Source of the DNA: an uncultured Christensenellaceae bacterium
GTDB taxonomy: Bacteria > Bacillota > Clostridia > Christensenellales > UBA3700
Reading direction: 5' to 3'
Length of the DNA stretch: 25,758 nt
Assembly: GCA_910588015.1 (NCBI GenBank)
Contig: CAJUOK010000013.1
Span: 1-25,758 of the forward strand
Below are positions 1 to 7,557 of this stretch, piece after piece (position 1 is the stretch's first letter; each line of letters begins with the position of its first letter). A program made the position numbers and the translations under genes. The notes under the pieces were generated by a model. That model was not told the DNA's origin, did no database searches, and saw only the letters and a program-made list of their open reading frames with translations.

Positions 1-410
1 CGCAGATACAGTTGGGAAAATGGGAAAAAATCATAGATTCCGACAGCGATATTTATTTGATATCCAACGGAGAAATATTGTCGGAAACAGTAAAAGCCTG
101 CGAGAAGCTTAAAAACGTAGGCATACGCGCAAGTTTGATAAACTCGAGATTTATCAATCCCTTCGATAAAGAGTTCTTGGACGGTATGACCGGTAAAAAG
201 CTCTTCTTTTTCGAAGAATACGTCGAACAAAACTCTTTGTATTCCAAGACGTTGTCATACTTTAACAAAAAACAAATCAAGGCAGACGTATACGGCGTGA
301 ATATACCCAATAAAACTTATTCCGTCGCTTCGAGAAAAGAACTGTTGCGCGAAACGGGACTTGATTTAGACAGTATCGTCGAATTCGTAAAAACAAAGCT
401 AAATATATAA
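1..410 (+). CDS. dxs: 1-deoxy-D-xylulose-5-phosphate synthase, C-terminal part (5' end outside window)
   Basis: This is the last ~135 residues of DXS, the thiamine-diphosphate enzyme that condenses pyruvate with glyceraldehyde 3-phosphate to start the MEP isoprenoid pathway. The reading frame is open through the left edge (codons at 3, 6, 9), so the TTG at 12 is not a start. The text LGKWEKI, then ISNGEILSETVKACEKL, then the INSRFINPFD segment fits the transketolase C-terminal domain of DXS. Catalytic residues and the cofactor-binding domain lie upstream of the window. The following genes are tlyA and nadK, the usual neighbours of dxs in Firmicutes, which supports the call. The tail (NIPNKTYSVASRKELLRETG) is somewhat divergent from the typical DXS ending, but I see no other good family for it. 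Confidence 0.85.
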   Translation, partial: QIQLGKWEKIIDSDSDIYLISNGEILSETVKACEKLKNVGIRASLINSRFINPFDKEFLDGMTGKKLFFFEEYVEQNSLYSKTLSYFNKKQIKADVYGVNIPNKTYSVASRKELLRETGLDLDSIVEFVKTKLNI

Positions 411-421
411 AAATACTGCAA

Positions 422-1144
422 ATGAGATTGGATTTATACATTTCGGATAATCAAAAAATCACAAGAACAAAAGCAAAACATATGATTGAGAGCGGATTCG
501 TCAAAGTCGACGGAAAAACGGTATTCAAATCGGGTTTTGAAATAAAAGACAGTTCGCAAATAGAGATTTCCCAATATTTCAAATTTTCTTCTTTAGGCGG
601 CGACAAGTTGCAAAAAGCTTTCGATGACTTTAATTTTTCCGTAGAAAACAAAATGTGCGTCGATATAGGAGCTTCCAACGGGGGCTTTACCGACTGTCTG
701 CTAAAAAACGGGGCCAGGAAAGTGTACGCCGTGGACGTCGGCGACTGCGCATTTGACGACGTTCTTAAGAATGATTGCAGAGTCATTGTAAAAGACAGAC
801 TCAACGCAAGATATATTACTCCCGAAGATATAGGAGAACAGTGCGACTTTGTGTGTATAGACGTAAGTTTTATTTCCCTCAAATATATATTGCCTCCCAT
901 TTATAATCTTTTGGGTAAAAACGGAGAAGTCGTAGCATTGATAAAACCTCAATTCGAAGCTGGCTCCAAAGAGTTGAGCAAAAAAGGCATTGTACTCAGC
1001 GAAAAAACTCACAAAAGAGTCTGCGACGACATAAAAGAGTTTGCCATTTCGCTTGGATTTGATTTTTTAGGAATGACGAATGCGCCCTTGAAAGAGGGCA
1101 AAAATAAAGAATTTTTGATATATTTATGCAAAAGTATTGAATAA
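422..1144 (+). CDS. tlyA: TlyA-family S4-domain RNA methyltransferase
   Basis: Predicted 2'-O-methyltransferase of ribosomal RNA, the YqxC/TlyA family once called hemolysin. Residues 1-60 form an S4 RNA-binding domain (RLDLYISDNQKITRTKAKHMI, then a GFVKVDGK turn). Residues ~75-235 are a Rossmann methyltransferase with the SAM motif VDIGASNGGFTDCLL near 80-94, an acidic VYAVDVG strand, and the IDVSFISL block. The length of 240 aa is slightly short for the family (about 270). The gene follows dxs by 11 nt and precedes nadK, as in Bacillus. No Shine-Dalgarno is visible before the ATG at 422; the upstream bases are A/T-rich. The methyltransferase identity is sure. The exact rRNA target is known only for mycobacterial TlyA and is not shown here. 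Confidence 0.92.
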   Translation: MRLDLYISDNQKITRTKAKHMIESGFVKVDGKTVFKSGFEIKDSSQIEISQYFKFSSLGGDKLQKAFDDFNFSVENKMCVDIGASNGGFTDCLLKNGARKVYAVDVGDCAFDDVLKNDCRVIVKDRLNARYITPEDIGEQCDFVCIDVSFISLKYILPPIYNLLGKNGEVVALIKPQFEAGSKELSKKGIVLSEKTHKRVCDDIKEFAISLGFDFLGMTNAPLKEGKNKEFLIYLCKSIE

Positions 1145-1165
1145 TTATACAATATGATTTATAAT
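1137..1165 (+). promoter_or_regulatory. Putative sigma-A promoter of nadK-argR-recN
   Basis: TTGAAT at 1137-1142, a 17-nt spacer, then TATAAT at 1160-1165. The ATG of nadK follows after 6 nt, so transcription would begin at or next to the start codon. The promoter overlaps the end of tlyA. Confidence 0.5.
1138..1151. promoter_or_regulatory. ARG-box-like palindrome (ArgR operator candidate)
   Basis: TGAATAATTATACA differs in one base from the classical arginine-repressor half-site pair TGAAT-N4-ATTCA. It overlaps the -35 element of the putative nadK promoter, and argR is the second gene from that promoter, so autorepression would make sense. In AT-rich DNA a chance match is possible. Confidence 0.4.
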
Positions 1166-1171
1166 TTAAAT

Positions 1172-1999
1172 ATGAAAATCGGTATTAAAACAAATTTAAA
1201 CAGAGACGTGGGAGCGGCTGCAAGCCGAATGTTTTGCCAAAAACTTCGCGCTGTGGGAATAGAATATCTCGTCTGCGATAATGCAAGCGAATATTTCGAC
1301 GCGTCGGTCACGGCTCCTTCAAAAAAAGTATATGAATGGTGCAATATTATAGTTGCATTCGGCGGCGACGGCACAATGTTGGATATTGTCGGCAATTTGT
1401 CCGAGGAGCGACCTATTCTCGGTATAAATATGGGCAAAATAGGTTTTCTGACGGAAATTGACGAAAATCAAATGGGTTTTGCCATTTCTGCTTTACAGAG
1501 CGGCGACTATTCCGTCGAAACTCGCTCGATGCTCAAAGCTACTGTAGCTAACGAAGAATATTATGCGCTTAATGAAATAATCGTAAATAGACAAGACCCT
1601 TGTCATATATCGGTTTTTGACGTTGCGATAGACGGAAATTTGGCAGACACGTTGAGAAGCGACGGCGTTTTGGTATCTACGCCGACAGGCTCCACGGCAT
1701 ATTCGCTTTCTTGCAACGGTCCGGTATTGAGTCCTACGGTCAAGGCTCTTATAATAAACGCTATTTGTCCGCATTCATTGCACAGCTGTCCTATAGTAGT
1801 AGACGACAATATGCGCATAGATATATCGACAAACAAGGACGCGATGAGAGTCATAGCTGACGGCGCGATAGTGGCGAAGTCAAACGACGGCATAGACGTA
1901 GTTATTGAAAAATCTCAAAGACAGGCGCTTTTTATCAGATTAAAAAATCAAAATTTCTATGCCAAATTAAGGGAAAAACTCAATTATTGGGGTGAATAA
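1172..1999 (+). CDS. nadK: NAD kinase
   Basis: ATP-NAD kinase, which makes NADP. From the ATG at 1172 the protein has 275 aa and starts MKIGIKTNLN, matching the usual family N-terminus. The diagnostic FGGDGTML motif is at residues 63-70, followed by LGINMGKIGFLTE, the LNEIIVNR strand and STPTGSTAYSLSCNGPV. All catalytic blocks are intact. A start at 1154 would add six residues, but that ATG has no ribosome site. The 1172 ATG lies exactly 6 nt after a TATAAT box, so it may be translated from a leaderless mRNA. The stop is followed by one base and then the argR start, so the two are surely co-transcribed. Confidence 0.95.
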   Translation: MKIGIKTNLNRDVGAAASRMFCQKLRAVGIEYLVCDNASEYFDASVTAPSKKVYEWCNIIVAFGGDGTMLDIVGNLSEERPILGINMGKIGFLTEIDENQMGFAISALQSGDYSVETRSMLKATVANEEYYALNEIIVNRQDPCHISVFDVAIDGNLADTLRSDGVLVSTPTGSTAYSLSCNGPVLSPTVKALIINAICPHSLHSCPIVVDDNMRIDISTNKDAMRVIADGAIVAKSNDGIDVVIEKSQRQALFIRLKNQNFYAKLREKLNYWGE

Positions 2000-2449
2000 A
2001 TGTCAAACAAGAGCAGACAGCAGGCAATATTGGATATTATTACGGAATACGAGCTGGATACGCAGGACGAACTTGCGGCGATGTTGCAAAAAAGAGGATA
2101 CAACGTCACTCAAGCTACGGTATCCAGAGACATAAAGCAGTTGGGACTGGTAAAAGTTGCGGGAAAATCCAAAAAATACCGTTATACGCAAGTAAGCTAC
2201 AAAGAACACGGATTGCACGCCAAATACGACAGTTTATTCAAAGAAAGCGTGTTGAGTATGCAAAACGCAGGCAATATTATAGTAATCAAGACGGTATCGG
2301 GCGCGGCGAATTCTGCGGGAGCATTTATTGACAGGATGAATTTGCCTCAATTATTAGGCTCCATTGCGGGAGACGACACGATATTTTGCGTTGCCAAAAC
2401 CGAAAGCGACGCTATTGCAGTCATAAACATAATCAAGGATAACAATTAA
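2000..2449 (+). CDS. argR: Arginine repressor ArgR/AhrC
   Basis: Hexameric transcription regulator that senses L-arginine and controls arginine synthesis and breakdown; in Clostridia and Bacilli it sits between nadK or tlyA and recN. The 149-aa length is standard. Residues 1-65 form the winged helix (DELAAMLQKRGYNVTQATVSRDIKQLG, with the SRDI core at 42-45). Residues ~78-149 are the oligomerisation and arginine-binding domain, with the GAANSAGAFID segment and the GSIAGDDTIF motif (GDDT at 124-127). The ribosome site GGGGTG lies inside the end of nadK, and the start codon comes one base after the nadK stop, so translation is coupled. Confidence 0.95.
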   Translation: MSNKSRQQAILDIITEYELDTQDELAAMLQKRGYNVTQATVSRDIKQLGLVKVAGKSKKYRYTQVSYKEHGLHAKYDSLFKESVLSMQNAGNIIVIKTVSGAANSAGAFIDRMNLPQLLGSIAGDDTIFCVAKTESDAIAVINIIKDNN

Positions 2450-2450
2450 A

Positions 2451-4151
2451 ATGTTGACGAATCTAAACATTAAGAATATTGCGCTGATAAGTTCTTTGGA
2501 CATAGATTTTGCAAGCGGTCTCAATATTTTATCGGGAGAAACCGGCGCAGGCAAGTCGATAATCATCGACAGCTTGAGTTTTGTATTGGGAAAAAGGGCT
2601 GACAAATCTTTGATAAGATACGGCGAAAGCAGCGCCACGGTGTCTGCGGTGTTTGACAATATTGCGGAAAATACTCTTAACGTTATGCAAGAATACGGAC
2701 TGGAAATCGACGAAGACGAATTGATATTGAGACGTATTATGACTGTCGAAGGCAAAAATACTTGCTATATCAACGGACAGAGGGTGACGTTGAGCACGTT
2801 AAAAGACGTTGCGGCGACGATTGCCGATATATATTCCCAACACGAAAACGTCGCGGTCTTGAATCCTCAATATCATTTGGATATAATAGACAAATACGGC
2901 GAAGAATCTCTTCTAGGTTTAAAGAATACGCAAGGTCAACTGTATACAAAATACAGAGATATATGCAAAAAACTGGATAAATACGGTTCTTTGAGCGACG
3001 TCAACAAAAATTTGGATATTTTGGAATATCAAATCAACGAGATTACTCAAGCTGAATTAAAGGACGGCGAAGAGGATGAATTGTTGGCTTTAAGACACCG
3101 ACTTAACAATTCTCAAATTATTATATCGTCGCTGAATCAATGCTACAACGCACTCAACGGCGAAGACGTTGAAAATATCTTGAGTATGTTGGGATACGTC
3201 AAGTCTGATTTGAGTAAGATAAGTCAATTTGACGACAGTATAGACTCGCTGATAGAGCGCATAGAGAGCTGTAAAATAGAACTCAAAGACATATGTTATA
3301 CGATTGCCGATATGGCGCAGTCAAACGAATTCAATCCTCAAGAATACGAGCATTGCGAGAATAGGTTGTCTGTGATAAGAGGGCTGAAGCGCAAATACGG
3401 CGCCACGGTGGCTGACGTCAACGCTTATCTTGAGCAAATTCAAGAAGAATACGAATTTTTGTCCGACGGAGAAGAAAAAGTAAAGCAATACGAGTCGGAA
3501 AAACTATTGCTTCTTAAAGAATTATATCAAAATACCAAGTTACTGTCTGTAAAGAGACGGGAAATAGCCGATACGCTTTGCGATAATATTCAAAACGAGC
3601 TTAAGCAATTGGGAATGAATTCTTGCAAATTTGAGACAAAATTTGAAAAATTACCCGATTTTCAAGAGTTTAAGCCGTCGCCAAACGGCAGCGATTGCGC
3701 GATTTTTATGTTCAGCGCCAACGCAGGACAACCTGTCAAAGAGCTGTCAAAGGTTATTTCAGGCGGCGAATTATCGCGTTTTATGCTTGCAATGAAAAAG
3801 ATAATAGCAAATCTAGACGGCATTTCGACAATGGTATTCGATGAAATCGACACGGGTATAAGCGGCAAGATTGCGCAAATTGTGGCGCAAAAAACCTACG
3901 ATATATCAAAAGACAGACAAGTATTAGCTATTACGCATATGCCGCAACTTGCGTCTATGGCAGATTGTCATTTTCTAATCAAAAAGACGGCGACGGACGA
4001 CAAGACGACAACCCAACTTGTTCGTCTTGATTACGACCAAAGACTCGAGGAGCTTTCCAGACTTATCGGCGGCGTAAATACGTCTACTTACGCCATTCCT
4101 CACGCAAAAGAAATGATAGAATACGCAGAAAGTTACAAAAGCGGCAAATAA
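2451..4151 (+). CDS. recN: DNA repair protein RecN
   Basis: SMC-like ATPase that acts early in double-strand break repair. The 566-aa length is typical. The Walker A motif GETGAGKS is at residues 29-36. Two long coiled-coil arms follow (~150-215 and ~325-380). The ABC signature ISGGELSR is at 436-443 and Walker B VFDEIDTG at 462-469, then the ITHMPQLA switch. The start codon comes one base after the argR stop, with AAGGAT upstream as the ribosome site. In many bacteria recN is an SOS gene, but no LexA-like box is visible here; it probably relies on the nadK-argR promoter. Confidence 0.96.
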   Translation: MLTNLNIKNIALISSLDIDFASGLNILSGETGAGKSIIIDSLSFVLGKRADKSLIRYGESSATVSAVFDNIAENTLNVMQEYGLEIDEDELILRRIMTVEGKNTCYINGQRVTLSTLKDVAATIADIYSQHENVAVLNPQYHLDIIDKYGEESLLGLKNTQGQLYTKYRDICKKLDKYGSLSDVNKNLDILEYQINEITQAELKDGEEDELLALRHRLNNSQIIISSLNQCYNALNGEDVENILSMLGYVKSDLSKISQFDDSIDSLIERIESCKIELKDICYTIADMAQSNEFNPQEYEHCENRLSVIRGLKRKYGATVADVNAYLEQIQEEYEFLSDGEEKVKQYESEKLLLLKELYQNTKLLSVKRREIADTLCDNIQNELKQLGMNSCKFETKFEKLPDFQEFKPSPNGSDCAIFMFSANAGQPVKELSKVISGGELSRFMLAMKKIIANLDGISTMVFDEIDTGISGKIAQIVAQKTYDISKDRQVLAITHMPQLASMADCHFLIKKTATDDKTTTQLVRLDYDQRLEELSRLIGGVNTSTYAIPHAKEMIEYAESYKSGK

Positions 4152-4170
4152 ATAGCTTTTATCTGTATAA

Positions 4171-4210
4171 TTTGACCTCTAATTCTCAAACTAATTCCCG
4201 AGAGGTCAAA
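4171..4210 (+). promoter_or_regulatory. Hairpin masking the spoIVB ribosome-binding site
   Basis: TTTGACCTCT at 4171-4180 is perfectly complementary to AGAGGTCAAA at 4201-4210, with a 20-nt loop. The right arm is the Shine-Dalgarno of spoIVB, whose ATG is at 4213. A TATAAT-like hexamer at 4166-4171 (no good -35 seen) would start transcripts around 4178, inside the left arm, so only read-through transcripts from recN would fold this hairpin. Confidence 0.5.
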
Positions 4211-4212
4211 AG

Positions 4213-5364
4213 ATGAATATTAAATCAAGAAAAAGTTTAGCATTTTCATTAGTTTTAGTTATTGTTTTGGTATTTACTTCGATTTTTGCCTATGCGGTAG
4301 AAAAAATTGATAAATACGACGGAAGTGAATTAAGCGCAACTTGTTTTTCCGAAGATAAGATGCAATTAAACGCCGCAATTGGCGTAAATGACAGCGACGA
4401 AGATTATGAATTCAAATTATTCGGTATAATACCTATCGGAAAAGCTCGCAAAAGCAAAGAAAACAAAGTTGTCAAACTCGGCGGCTATCCTATAGGTATA
4501 GCGATAAACACTCAAGGACTATACGTTACTTCTAAAGTAAGCGTGGTTACAAAAGACGGCGCAATATGTCCTGTGGAAGAATGCGACATAAGAAACGGTG
4601 ACATTTTAGTCGAAATAGACGGGCAAAATGTAAACAATGTCGACCATATACAGGATTTGATTGACGGCAAAGAGCAAATTACTATAACAATCAAGCGTGA
4701 CGAACAGATAAAATCTTTTACAATTACGCCCGCGTTAGATGCGTTGAGCGGGAAAAATAAATTGGGACTTTTACTGCAAGACCAAATCGAGGGTATCGGC
4801 ACAATGACCTATACTGATTCTGAAAATTTCTATGCGTTGGGTCACGCAATTAAAGATATGAACGGCAAAGACATTTCTGCATCGGGCGGAAGCATATACA
4901 ACGCCAATATTTCCGGATATGTCAGAGGTCAAAGGGGCAGAGCAGGCGAACTGAACGGTTCTTTCATAACGTTAAGCAAATCGTTAGGCAATATTACTGC
5001 AAACAACAATTTCGGTCTGTACGGAAAGCTTAACGAAAAATGCGGCGGTCAAGAGGTGATATTGGGCGGCAAGTCTGACGCTCATCCCGGTAGCGCATAT
5101 ATTTATACTACTATAAACGGTACCGAACCGCAAAAATACGAGATACAAATCATAAAGACAAATAACCAAAATAGTCCATCTGAAAAAAGTATGGTATTGC
5201 GCGTTACCGACAAACGTCTATTGGACACTACGGGCGGAATAGTGCAGGGGATGAGCGGCAGCCCGATAGTGCAAGACGGCGTTTTAATCGGCTCGGTAAC
5301 TCACGTCTTTACTTCAGACCCGACCAAAGGCTATGGGCTGTATATCGACTGGATGAAACCTTAA
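4213..5364 (+). CDS. spoIVB: SpoIVB serine peptidase (sporulation, S55 family)
   Basis: In Bacillus this forespore-made protease is secreted into the space between forespore and mother cell, where it triggers processing of pro-sigma-K. Residues 8-28 are an uncleaved-signal-like membrane segment (LAFSLVLVIVLVFTSIFAYA). A PDZ domain covers ~95-175 (GIAINTQGLYVTSK; IRNGDILVEIDGQ). The S55 peptidase domain follows, with the catalytic His in LGHAI (His211) and the nucleophile in GMSGSPIVQDG (Ser348). The ending GYGLYIDWM is the family hallmark. The ribosome site GAGAGGTC is strong but lies in a hairpin arm. The gene is followed by purB, not by spo0A as is usual. Confidence 0.96.
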   Translation: MNIKSRKSLAFSLVLVIVLVFTSIFAYAVEKIDKYDGSELSATCFSEDKMQLNAAIGVNDSDEDYEFKLFGIIPIGKARKSKENKVVKLGGYPIGIAINTQGLYVTSKVSVVTKDGAICPVEECDIRNGDILVEIDGQNVNNVDHIQDLIDGKEQITITIKRDEQIKSFTITPALDALSGKNKLGLLLQDQIEGIGTMTYTDSENFYALGHAIKDMNGKDISASGGSIYNANISGYVRGQRGRAGELNGSFITLSKSLGNITANNNFGLYGKLNEKCGGQEVILGGKSDAHPGSAYIYTTINGTEPQKYEIQIIKTNNQNSPSEKSMVLRVTDKRLLDTTGGIVQGMSGSPIVQDGVLIGSVTHVFTSDPTKGYGLYIDWMKP

Positions 5365-5418
5365 ATTATAAATACTTCTCAATTAATCTAATAAGTATTC
5401 TTAATTAATTATGTTTTT

Positions 5419-5467
5419 AGAAATATCAATAAATTTTAATTATAAAATTACTATTATTGATATTTCT
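5419..5467 (+). terminator. AT-rich hairpin after spoIVB, probable terminator
   Basis: AGAAATATCAATAA at 5419-5432 pairs perfectly with 5454-5467 over 14 bp. An inner hairpin (ATTTTA/TAAAAT, 5433-5448) fills the loop. The following T tract is short (TTT), so termination may be weak. There is no G/C clamp. Confidence 0.45.
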
Positions 5468-5705
5468 TTTAACAACCGACTTACATATCGTAGATATAAC
5501 TTTTCATATATTCGCGCCGTTAAATTTCGCAGCAAAAAAATCCATTAATCACAACTCTTTAATACCCGTATGTATCGAATTTCGCGCCAAAAATTCAATT
5601 CGACGAATACGTCAATAATTTTAAAGATATTATAATTATCCTAGATTGTCCATAAAATTTACTAACGAATTTTTAAGATATTTTTTTGTTAGTTTTGTCA
5701 AATTC

Positions 5706-5734
5706 TTGCCTAAAGGCAAATAGTAATATATAAT
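5706..5734 (+). promoter_or_regulatory. Putative promoter of purB with palindromic -35 region
   Basis: TTGCCT at 5706-5711, a 17-nt spacer, TATAAT at 5729-5734. The -35 lies inside a perfect 6-bp inverted repeat (TTGCCT AA AGGCAA, 5706-5719), which could be an operator. The ribosome site TAGGAG precedes the ATG at 5768. Confidence 0.5.
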
Positions 5735-5767
5735 AATATTATTATAATAATTTACTAGGAGATAAAT

Positions 5768-7198
5768 ATGTCGACAAACTACGTAGACCCATTGACAACA
5801 AGATACGCAACCAAACCTATGCTTGAGCAGTTTTCCGAAAAAACCCGTATGATTTTGTGGAGAAAACTGTGGTTGGCTTTGGCAGAGAGCGAAAAAGAAT
5901 TGGGACTTAATATAACAGACGAACAACTTGACCAAATGAGAGCGCATATCGAAGATATCAACTTCGAGGTTGCCAAAGAGAGAGAAAAACTTGTAAGGCA
6001 CGACGTAATGGCTTACGTCTATGCATACGGTCAGCAATGCCCCAAGGCGATGCCGATAATACATTTGGGAGCGACAAGCTGTTACGTCACCGATAATTCA
6101 GACGCGATAATTTATCACGACGCGCTTATTCTTGTTAAGAATAAATTGGTCAACGTAATGGATAAATTGGCTAAATTTGCATTAAAATATGCCGATATGC
6201 CGACGTTAGGCTTTACTCATTTACAGCCTGCGCAGTTGGTTACGGTAGGAAAAAGAGCGGCTTTGTGGTTGCAGGAATTGCAAATGGACTACGAAAACCT
6301 TGAATTTGTTATCAACAACACGAGATTGAGAGGCGTAAAGGGAACGACGGGAACGCAGGCAAGCTTCTTGCAGCTATTCGACGGAGACCACGACAAAGTA
6401 AAGAAACTCAACGAATTAGTCGTATCCAAAATGGGCTTTGACAAGACTTTTGCGGTAAGCGGTCAGACGTATAGCAGAAAATACGACTACAATATACTAA
6501 CAGTGCTGTCTCAAATTGCGCAAAGCGCATATAAATTTGCTAATGATTTGAGAATATTGCAAAATATGAAAGAAATGGAGGAGCCTTTTGAAAAAAATCA
6601 AATAGGTTCGTCTGCAATGGCATACAAAAGAAATCCTATGAGAAGCGAAAGAATATGCTCGCTTGCTAGATACGTGATGACGTTGCCTGCAAACGCCGCA
6701 AATACCGCCGCAACTCAATGGTTCGAGCGCACTTTGGACGATTCCGCCAACAGAAGACTGGTAATGGCTCAAGCCTTTTTGTCTATAGATGCAATATTGG
6801 AAATATATATGAACGTTGCAGACGGTATGGTAGTCTATGAAAACACGATTAACAAACACATTATGGCAGAACTGCCGTTTATGTCGACGGAAGTGATATT
6901 GATGGAATGCGTAAAAGCAGGCGGCGACAGGCAGGAATTGCACGAAAAGATAAGAGTACATTCTATGGAAGCCTCTAAAATGGTAAAGCAATTCGGCAAA
7001 GACAACGATTTGATAGAAAGAATAAAGTCCGACAAGGCATTTGCCGCAATAAACGATAAAATCGACGGAATACTGGACCCCAAGAATTTTATCGGAAGAG
7101 CAAAAGAGCAAACGATAGAATTTGTCAACGAAGTTATTATACCAATTTTAAACGAAAATAAGGGGTGTTTGGGATTACAAGGACAGGTAAACGTGTAA
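5768..7198 (+). CDS. purB: Adenylosuccinate lyase
   Basis: Cleaves adenylosuccinate to AMP and SAICAR to AICAR in purine synthesis. At 476 aa it is longer than the ~430-aa Bacillus-type enzyme. The blocks IHLGATSCYVTDNSD (98-112), FTHLQPAQLVT with catalytic His151, KGTTGTQASF (191-200) and the flexible signature loop GSSAMAYKRNPMRSER (280-295) are those of the longer ADSL subgroup that also includes the animal enzymes. The gene has its own promoter and a strong terminator, so it is probably a single-gene unit. No other pur gene is nearby. The family call is certain; the subgroup is inferred from motif wording only. Confidence 0.96.
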   Translation: MSTNYVDPLTTRYATKPMLEQFSEKTRMILWRKLWLALAESEKELGLNITDEQLDQMRAHIEDINFEVAKEREKLVRHDVMAYVYAYGQQCPKAMPIIHLGATSCYVTDNSDAIIYHDALILVKNKLVNVMDKLAKFALKYADMPTLGFTHLQPAQLVTVGKRAALWLQELQMDYENLEFVINNTRLRGVKGTTGTQASFLQLFDGDHDKVKKLNELVVSKMGFDKTFAVSGQTYSRKYDYNILTVLSQIAQSAYKFANDLRILQNMKEMEEPFEKNQIGSSAMAYKRNPMRSERICSLARYVMTLPANAANTAATQWFERTLDDSANRRLVMAQAFLSIDAILEIYMNVADGMVVYENTINKHIMAELPFMSTEVILMECVKAGGDRQELHEKIRVHSMEASKMVKQFGKDNDLIERIKSDKAFAAINDKIDGILDPKNFIGRAKEQTIEFVNEVIIPILNENKGCLGLQGQVNV

Positions 7199-7215
7199 AA
7201 TAGACACAGACAGCC

Positions 7216-7250
7216 AAAAAATGGGCAAAACTTACGTTTTGCCCATTTTT
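7216..7250 (+). terminator. Rho-independent terminator of purB
   Basis: AAAAATGGGCAAAAC at 7217-7231 pairs perfectly with 7236-7250 over 15 bp around a TTAC loop, ending in a T tract. It starts 18 nt after the purB stop. Confidence 0.9.
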
Positions 7251-7273
7251 ATTCAAAATTAATATAAAAACAC

Positions 7274-7302
7274 TTGCGTTATTCAAAATCTTGACATATA
7301 AT
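7274..7302 (+). promoter_or_regulatory. Putative promoter of the small-protein pair
   Basis: TTGCGT at 7274-7279, a 17-nt spacer, perfect TATAAT at 7297-7302. A TTGACA lies at 7291-7296 inside the spacer but has no good -10 downstream of it. Confidence 0.45.
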
Positions 7303-7329
7303 CAAAACAAATGAATTAAGAGGTGAAAA

Positions 7330-7557
7330 ATGAAAGGTCATAGACACGAAAACGATGTCGAAAAATTGACGCAAGCTAAAAAATTTATCACTTGGTCCGC
7401 CGAGATGCAAGAAGATTACGCAAGGAAATTAGACGAGACGTTATCTTCGTTATCAATGCCTAAAAACATCTATCTTATGATACTTGCAAGATTATATTTA
7501 TCCGGACGGATGCACATAACTCAAACGAAAAACAACATTTATGTAAGGAGAAGATAA
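7330..7557 (+). CDS. Small protein, ribbon-helix-helix-like
   Basis: 75 aa; no named family recognised. The start is backed by the ribosome site AGAGGTG eight bases upstream. Residues ~19-57 (KFITWSAEMQEDYARKLDET then LSMPKNIYLMILARLYL) read as a short strand followed by two helices, the layout of Arc/CopG/MobC-type DNA-binding proteins. The next gene repeats the same pattern with the shared strand text WSA, so the two look like diverged tandem paralogues. The flanks differ: a charged N-terminus (KGHRHENDVEKL) and a basic tail ending in RRR. DNA binding is inference. No toxin, relaxase or partition gene lies nearby. Confidence 0.65.
   Translation: MKGHRHENDVEKLTQAKKFITWSAEMQEDYARKLDETLSSLSMPKNIYLMILARLYLSGRMHITQTKNNIYVRRR

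Larger units (their letters stand above)
5365..5767. other. Gene-free interval between spoIVB and purB
   Basis: About 400 nt, very AT-rich, with no convincing reading frame. It holds the hairpin at 5419-5467, two copies of TTCGCGCC exactly 70 nt apart (5511-5518 and 5581-5588), and the purB promoter at its right end. I recognise no known riboswitch here. Most Clostridia carry spo0A at this place. Confidence 0.7.

Noticed and set aside
422..1144. Hemolysin function of TlyA
   Set aside because: The sequence is an S4-plus-methyltransferase RNA enzyme; the hemolysin name is historical.
5365..5767. Purine or other riboswitch ahead of purB
   Set aside because: None of the conserved core sequences of known purine-related riboswitches is present.
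5636..6064. 142-codon frame on the minus strand over the purB start
   Set aside because: It is antisense to the conserved purB N-terminus and shows no family features.
6497..7111. 204-codon frame on the minus strand inside purB
   Set aside because: Shadow frame antisense to well-conserved purB; the composition is odd and rich in Cys, His and Tyr.
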